Shown piece by piece: positions 33,462-41,380 of a stretch of 42,997 nt of DNA. How positions within the stretch are numbered: position 1 is the first letter of the stretch; each line of letters starts with the position of its first letter. The DNA lies in contig NZ_ML762455.1 in NCBI RefSeq assembly GCF_009498735.1, forward strand, positions 1 to 42,997, given 5' to 3'. Position numbers and translations under genes: made by a program. Origin of the DNA: Gracilibacillus oryzae. GTDB lineage: Bacteria; Bacillota; Bacilli; Bacillales; Amphibacillaceae. The notes below the pieces were generated by a model that saw only the letters and a list, made by a program, of their open reading frames with translations, was not told where the DNA came from and made no database searches.

Positions 33462-34256
33462 ATGGCGTTGATTGAATTACACCTCCATTCAAAAGTACTG
33501 GGGATGGAATTACCGGTAAACCTTATTATTCCGCAAGAAAAACAGCCATTTAATAAAGATAAGAAGTCAAAAGTTTTATGGCTGCTTCATGGCGGATCAG
33601 GTGACGAATCTGCTTGGATTCGGATGAGCAGTATGGAACGTTATGCCATTGAATACGGGATAACTGTTATTACTCCTGGAGGTTTAAACTCCTGTTTTAC
33701 AGATATGGAACATGGCGGGAAGTTTTGTACCTATATGACAGAAGAACTGCCAAAAACGCTGAAACAAATCATTCCACTGCTTTCAACAGAACGGGAAGAT
33801 AACTTTATCGCGGGATTATCTAATGGAGGCTATGGTTGCTTAAGGGTGGGATTATCGAGGCCAGATTTGTATGCAGCAATCGGGGCATTTTCAGCTGGAA
33901 ATAAAGCCGATATTCCTTTCGTAAATGATGGTTCAGGCAAAGCTTACGGTAGAATTGAAGTTTTTGGAGAAGGTGAAATTAAAGGCACAGAGCATGATGT
34001 AGAGTATTTAGCAAGAGAAGCGATTCAGTCAGGGAAGATGTTGCCGAAGATTTATCATGCTTGTGGAAGTTTAGATACATGGCTGGATTTAAATAAGCTG
34101 GTTTATCACTTCTTTGACAGGCATCATGTCTATGATTATACGTATCACCAAGCAGAAGGCTATGGACATACATGGGACTTCTGGGAGATGGAAATAGTGA
34201 ATTTTTTGAATTTGCTTGATCTCAAAAAAGATAATACAAGCTATATCGGTTTATAA
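33462..34256 (+). CDS. Esterase, EstA / esterase D family
   Basis: A 264-residue cytosolic alpha/beta-hydrolase, predicted to hydrolyse short-chain acyl esters (tributyrin esterase-like). The catalytic triad is readable: S120 in AGLSNGGYG, D205 in CGSLDTW and H236 in GYGHTWDFW; the oxyanion region is LLHGGSGD. There is no signal peptide. AGGAGG lies 8 nt before the ATG, within the end of the inactive paralogue, and the two genes abut with no gap, so they are co-transcribed and probably arose by tandem duplication. Confidence 0.83.
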   Translation: MALIELHLHSKVLGMELPVNLIIPQEKQPFNKDKKSKVLWLLHGGSGDESAWIRMSSMERYAIEYGITVITPGGLNSCFTDMEHGGKFCTYMTEELPKTLKQIIPLLSTEREDNFIAGLSNGGYGCLRVGLSRPDLYAAIGAFSAGNKADIPFVNDGSGKAYGRIEVFGEGEIKGTEHDVEYLAREAIQSGKMLPKIYHACGSLDTWLDLNKLVYHFFDRHHVYDYTYHQAEGYGHTWDFWEMEIVNFLNLLDLKKDNTSYIGL

Positions 34257-34332
34257 AAATAAGTATCTTTTAAAAAATAAAAAAAGCAGGCGTCACAATA
34301 GGAGAAAAAAGAAGGTAACTCTATAATTAAGC

Positions 34333-34738
34333 ATTTAAAGATGGAGATGCAGATTTCGCTGTCATAATTGTTACACCACACAAACTCATAAGCCAATAGC
34401 GCTTAGTGTGCTGCAAAATGATTTGCATGTATTCATGGAGGAGCCGGTCGCCAATTCCAATGAGGACGCTGAAACATTAACAGAACTCTCCAAAAATTAT
34501 CCGAAACTTGTGTTGATCAGTCAGAATTATCGTTACTGTCCGGAAATTCTGGCCTCTGCTCCTGCCTGATATGAAAGTGGTCGATCGAGCATATTCCGTT
34601 ACAGAAATGATTTCCGCAATTAATGAAAACAGAGTGCCGCTAACAGATATTTCTGTTAATATACACAGTTTTGCAATGATCACTGCTTCACTAGAATCGA
34701 TTGAAAAAAGAACAGAAATTCAATTAAAGAAAAACTGA
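34333..34738 (+). pseudogene. Decayed Gfo/Idh/MocA-type oxidoreductase
   Basis: Fragments of an NAD(P)-dependent sugar oxidoreductase are spread over three frames. First DADFAVIIVTPH (from 34346), then after a shift near 34385 HKPIALSVLQNDLHVFMEEP and ANSNEDAETLTELS to SQNYRYCPEI, with a stop at 34567-34569. Then, in a third frame from about 34571, comes the C-terminal end VDRAYSVTEMISAINENRVP to FAMITASLESIEKR (stop 34736-34738). The middle, including most of the C-terminal sheet, is gone. A complete homologue would be about 340 residues. The EEPVANSNEDAE block is the EKP-type motif of this family. It is clearly non-functional. Confidence 0.65.
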
Positions 34739-34780
34739 AATTATCCAAAAGCAGCGTTGAATCTCCCTCCCCCATTTTAT

Positions 34781-34796
34781 ACACGTACGGACAAAT
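34781..34796 (+). promoter_or_regulatory. AraR-like box 1
   Basis: ACACGTACGGACAAAT agrees with the B. subtilis AraR operator pattern (ATTTGTACGTACAAAT) at 12 of 16 positions by eye. It lies just upstream of the -35 hexamer of the FGGY kinase promoter. Confidence 0.45.
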
Positions 34797-34802
34797 TTGT
34801 GA

Positions 34803-34832
34803 TTGACGCTTTCATGTGCAAAATGATATGAT
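34803..34832 (+). promoter_or_regulatory. Promoter of the FGGY kinase gene
   Basis: TTGACG (34803-34808) and TATGAT (34827-34832) with an 18-bp spacer. The -10 lies inside an inverted repeat ATGATAT / ATATCAT (34823-34844, 8-nt centre) that may be another regulator site. Confidence 0.55.
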
Positions 34833-34915
34833 AACTTATATCATTAAAATTTATTTCATAAGTGATAAATAGAGTATTTACCAAACTCTCACTTTATCCA
34901 TTTTCTATGTATCTT

Positions 34916-34931
34916 AATTGTACAGACAAGT
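34916..34931 (+). promoter_or_regulatory. AraR-like box 2
   Basis: AATTGTACAGACAAGT agrees with the AraR operator pattern at 12 of 16 positions and lies in the leader, centred 135 bp from box 1. Paired boxes around a promoter are the usual arrangement for cooperative AraR repression. Confidence 0.45.
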
Positions 34932-35016
34932 TAGATGCTGTTATAAAGGTCATTTCAAAACGTTAAATCTACTATGTGATAATTTTTTGCAAGATTATTT
35001 AAATGGGGGAAAAAGC

Positions 35017-36612
35017 ATGAGTATGGATATTAAACAATCAATTCAAAATGGCAAGACAGTGCTGGGTATTGAACTAGGATCAACAAGAATTAAGGCAGTG
35101 CTTATCGGAGAAGATAATACTCCAATTGCTTCAGGCAGTCATGATTGGGAGAATAGTTATGTCAACAATATCTGGACATACAGTGTGGAAGAAATTTGGA
35201 AAGGGATACAAGACAGTTATCAGAAAATGGCCAGCCATGTTAACAGCCAGTATGGTATTTCATTGAAAAAAATTGGTGCTGTCGGATTCAGCGGAATGAT
35301 GCATGGTTATATGGCTTTTGATAAGAATGAAGAGCTGTTAGTACCATTCCGTACATGGAGAAACAATATCACTGAGCAGGCAGCAACAGAATTAACAAAG
35401 TTATTCCAATATAATATTCCGCAACGATGGAGTATTGCCCACCTATACCAGGCGATCTTAAACAAAGAAGAACATGTTAGTGACATTTCTTTTCTGACTA
35501 CTTTAGCGGGTTATGTTCATTGGAAACTTACTGGTCAGAAAGTCCTCGGTGTTGGTGAAGCGTCTGGCGTTTTCCCAATCGATCTGGATACAAAGAAATT
35601 TAATCAAAAAATGGTTGGCCAGTTTAATGAATTAACGGAATCCCGTAATTTAGGATGGCAACTTGAAAGTATCTTACCAGAAGTGTTAGTAGCAGGTGAC
35701 AATGCTGGAACTCTTACGGAAGAGGGAGCTAAACTCCTTGATGTTACCGGCGAACTGGAAGCTGGTATTCCGCTTTGCCCGCCTGAGGGGGATGCTGGAA
35801 CAGGAATGGTTGCAACCAACAGTGTGGCAAAACGGACTGGTAATGTATCAGCAGGAACGTCGGCATTTGCGATGGTTGTATTAGAAAAGGATTTGTCAAA
35901 AGTTCATACAGAAATTGACTTAGTTACAACACCAACAGGTAATTTAGTTGCAATGGCTCACTCTAATAACTGTACGTCAGACTTAAATGCATGGATTGGT
36001 TTGTTTGATCAATTCACTAAGGCAAGCGGCATGAATGTTGATATGGATACATTGTACGGAACATTGTTCAACCAGGCACTTCAAGGAGATCCGGATGGTG
36101 GCGGACTATTATCATATGGCTACTTATCTGGTGAACATATGACTCATTTTGAAGAAGGCCGTCCATTATTTGTTCGTACTTCTGAAAGTAATTTCAATTT
36201 AGCAAACTTTATGCGAACACATTTAATGACAGCGTTTGGCGCAATGAAAATCGGGATGGATATTTTAATCAAAGAAGAAGGTGTCCAACTAGACGAAATT
36301 CTTGGCCATGGTGGTGTATTTAAAACAAAAGGTGTTGGGCAGAAAGTGTTGGCTGGTGCACTTAATGTTCCGGTTTCCGTTATGGAAACAGCAGGAGAAG
36401 GCGGCGCATGGGGTATGGCACTGCTTGGTTCGTATATGATAAATAAAGCTGATAATGAAACATTGGATGATTATCTGAATGAAAAAGTGTTTGCAGGTCA
36501 GTCAGTAGAAACAGTTACTCCAGAAGCAGAAGACGTGGCAGGTTTTGAACAGTTTATTGAACGTTACAAAAAAGGACTTGCAATTGAGAGAGCTGCTGTA
36601 GAAAACTTATAA
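35017..36612 (+). CDS. FGGY-family carbohydrate kinase (ribulokinase/xylulokinase-like)
   Basis: A 531-residue sugar kinase of the FGGY family, with two ribonuclease-H-like ATPase domains. The N-terminal phosphate-1 motif is [15 protein letters not shown], the substrate region is [13 protein letters not shown] with TWRNN, the mid-domain ATP motif is [12 protein letters not shown], and the C-terminal ATPase signature is [20 protein letters not shown]. Many Firmicute members of this subgroup lie beside arabinose genes and are named only as ATPases. Two AraR-like boxes flank the promoter here, favouring an L-ribulose or D-xylulose substrate. ATG 35017 follows GGGGGAAAAAG. It is monocistronic, with a strong terminator after it. 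Confidence 0.82.
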   Translation: MSMDIKQSIQNGKTVLGIELGSTRIKAVLIGEDNTPIASGSHDWENSYVNNIWTYSVEEIWKGIQDSYQKMASHVNSQYGISLKKIGAVGFSGMMHGYMAFDKNEELLVPFRTWRNNITEQAATELTKLFQYNIPQRWSIAHLYQAILNKEEHVSDISFLTTLAGYVHWKLTGQKVLGVGEASGVFPIDLDTKKFNQKMVGQFNELTESRNLGWQLESILPEVLVAGDNAGTLTEEGAKLLDVTGELEAGIPLCPPEGDAGTGMVATNSVAKRTGNVSAGTSAFAMVVLEKDLSKVHTEIDLVTTPTGNLVAMAHSNNCTSDLNAWIGLFDQFTKASGMNVDMDTLYGTLFNQALQGDPDGGGLLSYGYLSGEHMTHFEEGRPLFVRTSESNFNLANFMRTHLMTAFGAMKIGMDILIKEEGVQLDEILGHGGVFKTKGVGQKVLAGALNVPVSVMETAGEGGAWGMALLGSYMINKADNETLDDYLNEKVFAGQSVETVTPEAEDVAGFEQFIERYKKGLAIERAAVENL

Positions 36613-36637
36613 ATAAGAGTAGTGATGCACTTACTAT

Positions 36638-36672
36638 AATCCGAACGATTTCAAATTCGTTCGGATTATTTG
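36638..36672 (+). terminator. Terminator after the FGGY kinase gene
   Basis: AATCCGAACGA and TCGTTCGGATT form a perfect 11-bp stem with an 8-nt loop, followed by ATTTGCTTT, 26 nt after the stop codon. Confidence 0.75.
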
Positions 36673-36819
36673 CTTTATGGAAAAAATATTCATGCTTCAC
36701 AAATCTCAAATTCTCTGCTTTAGAAGATTAAGAAAGTCTTTTTATCGGATGGGTGAACGTGCATAAACTTAGTTTAATTGATCGTGCCCTCACGGTGCGA
36801 GTCTAGGAACCCATTAAAA

Positions 36820-37001
36820 GCTGGGGAAAATGCGAGACTCCAGCGGGAACAGCACGAGCTGAAAATCCACTTCGTAAAGTGAGGATCCTTACCAAGTTAG
36901 CAGACCGCCGGGCCCTCGGTAAAGAAGACACTGCGAAAGCGTTCTTTGCTTAAGTAGATGTCGCACTTATGCCCGTGGTGAAAGAGAGTATTTTCCCCAG
37001 C
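36820..37001. repeat. Dispersed element with 11-bp terminal inverted repeats
   Basis: A 182-bp GC-richer block is bounded by perfect inverted repeats GCTGGGGAAAA (36820-36830) and TTTTCCCCAGC (36991-37001). Inside are GCGAGACTCCAGCGGGAACA, CACGAGC and CCGCCGGGCCC, which match my memory of a dispersed non-coding repeat family common between genes in Bacillaceae. There is no ORF. Together with flanks it fills the 480-bp gap between the FGGY kinase terminator and the converging transporter gene. Confidence 0.65.
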
Positions 37002-37092
37002 GGTGGATTGCACTATTTGAATTAGTGCATTAGCGAGTAAAACTTAGAAAAGTGTGGCTTTAAGATCACCTTTTTGTTTATTAATCTTATAA

Positions 37093-38241
37093 TTATTCAA
37101 TATCATATTTCCCTCGATCTTCTCCATAGTATTGGTTATAGCGTTGTTGGAACTTATAATAAATATATGCTCCAATTACTTTCACAATGGCATAACCTGG
37201 GATTCCAAGAATAACCCCAATTACTCCAAATAAGTTACCAGCAATAAGCAAAACTAGAATGATAGTCAAAGGGTGAATTTGCATTGTTTTTCCCATAATA
37301 TTTGGTGATACGAAATTCCCTTCAAGAAATTGGACAGCAATCCATACAATCGCCAGCTTCAGTAACATAAACGGTGAATCAACGATTGCTATGATAGCTG
37401 CTGGAATGATCGCAATTGTCGGTCCTAAGTAAGGAACAACACTTGTTACCGCAGCAACAATAGCTAGCGTAAATGCATAATCCAAACCAATGATAAGATA
37501 ACCAATAAATAACAGCACACCAATAACTGTTGCGACGATTATCTGTCCCTGAATATAGGAACCTACTTGTGTATCAATATTAGTTAAAATTTGTTTTGTA
37601 TCATGTCGGAATTTCGGCGGAAATACTTTCACAACATAATGCTGAAATTTTTTCCCATCTTTTAAAAGGAAAAATAAGATAATCGGAAACGTAATAATAG
37701 ATACAACAGCACTTGTAATCGTGCTGGCAACGTTTTGAATTCCCTGGAATCCTCTGGAGAGATATGTACCAATTAATTGCGGAAGCTCACTTAGCCTGTC
37801 CATTACCCATTGATAGCCATCATCATAATAAGGAGCAAAGAAAGAATTCTGTACCCAATTTGTCATATTATTACTTAATTGTCTTAAATAATCTGGAAAG
37901 TCATCTACTAAATCCTTAATCTGTGCTTCAATAAAAGGTGCTGCTAATAAAATAAGCCCTGTTAAAGCACCACTGATCCCGAGAATGAGCAGAATGATTC
38001 CCCAGATTCTTTTAATCCGTAATTTTTCCAGCAAGTCTACAACAGGATTTAATAAATAGTAAGCTATAAACGCAAGAATGACTGGCGTCGCTATTGTTGT
38101 GAGAATTACTTCAAGTGGGTAAAAGATAAAGGATACTTTTGTGTAAATATAGATAACGATTCCTATTAAAATCAAAAGAGCCAGTATGTAAAATATATTT
38201 TTTCCGCCAATAAATCTTAAAAATCTATTTTGATTTTCCAA
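37093..38241 (-). CDS. AI-2E family transporter (YrrI/YubA-like)
   Basis: A 382-residue integral membrane protein of the AI-2E (UPF0118) family, with about eight hydrophobic helices. Typical sequence includes TPVILAFIAYYLLNPVVDLLEK near the N-terminus, FPIILFFLLKDGK, QIIVATVIGVLLFIGYLIIGLDYA, and VPYLGPTIAIIPA before the last helices. Members are ion/proton-coupled exporters or AI-2 exporters, and several in halophiles are Na+(Li+)/H+ antiporters, so the name does not settle the substrate. The start is TTG at 38241 with AAGGGGATG upstream; the nearby ATG is out of frame. It is transcribed alone toward the dispersed element. Confidence 0.85.
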   Translation of the reverse strand: MENQNRFLRFIGGKNIFYILALLILIGIVIYIYTKVSFIFYPLEVILTTIATPVILAFIAYYLLNPVVDLLEKLRIKRIWGIILLILGISGALTGLILLAAPFIEAQIKDLVDDFPDYLRQLSNNMTNWVQNSFFAPYYDDGYQWVMDRLSELPQLIGTYLSRGFQGIQNVASTITSAVVSIITFPIILFFLLKDGKKFQHYVVKVFPPKFRHDTKQILTNIDTQVGSYIQGQIIVATVIGVLLFIGYLIIGLDYAFTLAIVAAVTSVVPYLGPTIAIIPAAIIAIVDSPFMLLKLAIVWIAVQFLEGNFVSPNIMGKTMQIHPLTIILVLLIAGNLFGVIGVILGIPGYAIVKVIGAYIYYKFQQRYNQYYGEDRGKYDIE

Positions 38242-38315
38242 TGTTTCTCATCCCCTTATACAAGTATGTACCATACTGTAACTGTTTTTAAACATATAAT
38301 ATTGACAGTGATTAT

Positions 38316-38501
38316 TCAAGGTGTATCCGACATGTACTGTTTAGGAATCTGGTATGATGATGTTTCCAACTGTTCGTAATGGTATAGCTTTGTCCTTAAC
38401 ATCTTTACCATTTCTAAAGGAGTTAATCCGTTTTCTATACATATCTTAAGTGCTTGAGAGATTTTTATTCTTACAGGATGGATTAATAGTTTCTGTTTTG
38501 T
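38316..38501 (-). pseudogene. Fragment of an ArsR-like HTH regulator
   Basis: On the minus strand an open frame of 61 codons without a start codon reads KQKLLIHPVRIKISQALKIC, then GLTPLEMVKML. The LIHPVRIKI.QAL pattern is that of the first winged-helix segment of ArsR/HTH_20-type repressors (LLHPVRxKIxxAL). Recognition is lost after about 35 residues, and a TGA precedes the first codon. It looks like a decayed 5' part of a regulator. The rest of the gap (38502-38843) holds no supported feature. Confidence 0.35.
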
Positions 38502-38843
38502 TCACCTTACACTCTTATTCTGCCCTATTCTTTAGACTGATAATATTATCATGATTAATAGTATAAGGATAGATAAGCAAAAAAACAATTAGGGATAAAG
38601 CGAAATTTTAATTCCGGCTGATCATTAGCGATAATAAAAAGTGATTCAACGTCTTACAGTTATCTTCCTGAAAAATTTATTTGGAATAAATGTGCAAAAA
38701 GAAGAAGAAATTGTAAAATTAATTGTTTTGCTCACCTGCTAATGATAAGATTATTATACCTGATACTAATAGTAAGTGGTTAAAATGATGTGCGATTTAA
38801 CTTAATTATTTTATAGATAGTTGCAAACAAGGGAGTTACAATT

Positions 38844-39383
38844 ATGGAGATTACATTGATTAGACACGGAAAATCTGCTTGTCTGCATGAACGCAATATG
38901 ACAAGTGAGAAATTCAGTGCATGGGTAAAACGTTATGATGATAATGGAGTAATAACGGAAACTGCTTATCCTGAGGAATCGTTGCGCAAAATTCGAATGG
39001 CAGAACTTATTGTAACAAGTGATTTAAAACGATCGATTCAATCAGCTGCATTACTATCCAACGAGAGAAATACTGTATCCTTGCCGCTATTTCGTGAAAC
39101 AGACCTGCCAACTCTAAGTTCAAATATAAGAGGACTAGTTTTACATTCCACTATTTGGGCATCAGTTCTCAGGATATTATGGTTTTGTGGTTATTCTAAT
39201 GGCAAAGAGTCTTTTCGCCATGCAAAGCAACGGGCAGAGACAGCCGCTGATCATTTAATAGAGCTAGCTCATAAACACGAGAAGATTGCCTTAGTAGGAC
39301 ATGGCTTTTTCAACAGGTTTATTGCTAAGGAACTGGTGAAGAAAGGTTGGCATGGGGCAAGAAATGTGGATAGTAAGCATTAA
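38844..39383 (+). CDS. Histidine phosphatase (phosphoglycerate mutase-like) family protein
   Basis: A 179-residue cytosolic member of the histidine phosphatase superfamily. The phospho-acceptor His is in the N-terminal LIRHGKSA; the second arginine is in SDLKRSIQSA, and the later catalytic His in LVGHGFFNRFIA. Substrate is unknown: the superfamily includes phosphoglycerate mutases, alpha-ribazole phosphatase and protein phosphatases such as SixA, and the length fits small phosphatases. AAGGGAG lies 8 nt before the ATG. It is flanked by large intergenic regions and appears monocistronic. Confidence 0.82.
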   Translation: MEITLIRHGKSACLHERNMTSEKFSAWVKRYDDNGVITETAYPEESLRKIRMAELIVTSDLKRSIQSAALLSNERNTVSLPLFRETDLPTLSSNIRGLVLHSTIWASVLRILWFCGYSNGKESFRHAKQRAETAADHLIELAHKHEKIALVGHGFFNRFIAKELVKKGWHGARNVDSKH

Positions 39384-39644
39384 TAAAAAAATCATTGGTA
39401 TCCTGCGGTAATCCCTTTTTACTATATATCAGTACAAAAGTGCGCATCAGAGTGTGAGGAAGAAAACAGTTAAAATGTCTCATTTTTTTCTTGCGAATTT
39501 TCAGATTTATTTATAATACAAAAATTTCAGATAATTATTTTGTCTAGAAATGCTATATTTTAAGCGGACGAAAGAGAGTAAAAGTTATCCCCTTTACACA
39601 AATAGAAAAATATACCTATTGACTTATTTTGTATATTCCACTTA
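39384..39644 (+). other. Intergenic region upstream of the acidic lipoprotein gene
   Basis: AT-rich spacer. I see no ORF and no strong hairpin terminator for the phosphatase gene. A second TTGACT at 39619-39624 has a TATATT too close to make a promoter. Confidence 0.35.
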
Positions 39645-39673
39645 TTGACAACAATAACAGGTCTTGTTAAATT
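39645..39673 (+). promoter_or_regulatory. Sigma-A promoter of the acidic lipoprotein gene
   Basis: TTGACA (39645-39650), a 17-bp spacer and TAAATT (39668-39673) precede the lipoprotein ATG by about 50 bp. Confidence 0.6.
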
Positions 39674-39724
39674 TTAAGTGTTGTAATAATTCAGGTAAGT
39701 GCCTATAGGGGGGAAGATTTAGAA

Positions 39725-41020
39725 ATGAAAAAGTTTTTGTTTTTATTTATGATGGCATGTTTCTTCGGCGGAATTCTCGCAGGTTGTGGAAGCACAAATA
39801 CGGAAGCACAACCAAAAGAGGAAAAGGAAGAAACATCGACCGATGAATTAAAGGAAGAGACTAAAGAAGAACCAAAAGAGGAATCAGAAGATGAAAGTGT
39901 AGAAACTGAATCCGTTGAAGAAGATAACATAGAGGAAACATCAACAGCAGGATTCTCTGAAGTTATTAATCATATGGAGGAAGTTTCAGAAGGTACTGCG
40001 GAAATCTTATTTGAAGGTACGGAAACTTTTGAACATGAAATGGAAGGTGTAACAACTTCAGTTGATACATATGCACTTGTTGAATTAACAGATTTCCATA
40101 CAGATTTTAGTATCCCATTTGACGACGAAACAGATGGAGCGGTTTTACTTGTACAATACACAGTGAAAAATGATACAGAAAAAGATGCCTACTATATGCC
40201 AAGTTTCTATTTAACTTATACTGGTGCCACAAAGTCATTCTACAATTACAAAGAATTACTGCCAGAGGAGCAACAGCTTCCTACACTTCTTTCTGCATCT
40301 AACGATTACTTAATCGAAGCTGGAAAATCACATACAGGTTATTTTGCATATCCTTTTGGTAAGTCAATACTGCCTCAAGTTTTAGAGGAAGGGATTGTAT
40401 CTATTGAGGTTCCAAGACCACATGCCACAAAAGGTGATGTTAATGATAATTTTGGTTCTGAGACCACTTTTCACTTAGGGGTGACAGAAGCTGCTAGTAA
40501 AAAAGTAACTGAGAATCAAAGTTTCTATCAGGATAAGCTGACAACTGCAAATATGGGTGAAAAAGTAATGATAGAAGAGCAGCAGGATATTGGAACAACA
40601 GAGACAATAAGTGATTTCGACATTACATTAGAGGGATATCAATTTACTGACTTTACTCCAAACGAAGTAGAAGCACCAAGGTTTGAGAATTTTACAAATG
40701 GTATGGTCATGTTAACAGTCAAATTTCTGATCGATAATAAAAGTGATGCTGATATTGGTATAAGTTCACTTGGTTCAAAACTTACGGTGAATGATGGGGC
40801 TCAATATATGCTAGATCAAGGCATGCTGCTTGATTATGGTTATGATGATGTAATTGCCGCAGGTGAATCTGGAGAACTGTTACAGATTTACGTATTAGAT
40901 AAAGAACAGTATGATAAAATTTGGAAAGAGAAGTCTTTTGAGTTGGAACTAGGGCCAATGAAAGATACATCAGCAAAAGATATATCCAAGGGAAAAACAG
41001 CTACATTTAAGTTAAAATAA
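39725..41020 (+). CDS. Acidic lipoprotein, DUF5068-like
   Basis: A 431-residue predicted lipoprotein: signal peptide with lipobox LAGC, then a highly charged Glu/Lys/Thr/Ser linker (about residues 25-75) that would act as a flexible stalk, and two Ig-like beta domains. The first (about 95-240) includes VLLVQYTVKNDTEKDAYYMP; the second (about 290-430) includes MVMLTVKFLIDNKSDADIGI and GELLQIYVLD, both in the style of the DUF4352/DUF5068 family of Bacillus. The function of that family is unknown. The extreme acidity fits a surface protein in a salt-tolerant species. GGGGGGAAG precedes the ATG. Confidence 0.75.
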   Translation: MKKFLFLFMMACFFGGILAGCGSTNTEAQPKEEKEETSTDELKEETKEEPKEESEDESVETESVEEDNIEETSTAGFSEVINHMEEVSEGTAEILFEGTETFEHEMEGVTTSVDTYALVELTDFHTDFSIPFDDETDGAVLLVQYTVKNDTEKDAYYMPSFYLTYTGATKSFYNYKELLPEEQQLPTLLSASNDYLIEAGKSHTGYFAYPFGKSILPQVLEEGIVSIEVPRPHATKGDVNDNFGSETTFHLGVTEAASKKVTENQSFYQDKLTTANMGEKVMIEEQQDIGTTETISDFDITLEGYQFTDFTPNEVEAPRFENFTNGMVMLTVKFLIDNKSDADIGISSLGSKLTVNDGAQYMLDQGMLLDYGYDDVIAAGESGELLQIYVLDKEQYDKIWKEKSFELELGPMKDTSAKDISKGKTATFKLK

Positions 41021-41056
41021 TGTGAGACCATGTTTAGCAAAAGAATAAAGGTACAA

Positions 41057-41098
41057 AAAAATGCAAATAAAATCATATACAGATTTTATTTGCATTTT
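41057..41098. terminator. Strong, possibly bidirectional terminator
   Basis: AAAATGCAAATAAAATC and GATTTTATTTGCATTTT form a 17-bp stem with a 7-nt loop, with T-rich sequence after it on the plus strand and A-rich before it. It ends the lipoprotein transcript. Confidence 0.8.
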
Positions 41099-41380
41099 CA
41101 TTTTTATCATTATAAGAATCCACCAGCCTGAATTGGTGTCTTTCTTTTGCTGCCTAACTAATTTTGCATAAATAGGTTCATTTCAGAAAAGGCCTTTAGC
41201 CATTTTCCATCTTCTTTTCATTCTTTGCATGTCTGATTCTCCTCCCCACCTCTATTTTGTCTATTATCACATTGCCAACCTACTGTATTAACCTAAACAA
41301 ACAGATTCAAGTAATACCGAAGACTGGTATAATCAAAAGAAACAGATAATGACGATTGAATAAGTCTTGAGGTGATGAAT
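41099..41380. other. Intergenic region with traces of a decayed short ORF on the minus strand
   Basis: On the minus strand a good GGGGAGGAG site precedes ATG (41231) and a 15-codon frame MQRMKRRWKMAKGLF, after which a second frame reads DGKWLKAFSEMNLFMQN to a stop. The two overlap as if a small peptide gene had been frameshifted. The regulator promoter on the plus strand must also lie here but is not clear. Confidence 0.25.
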
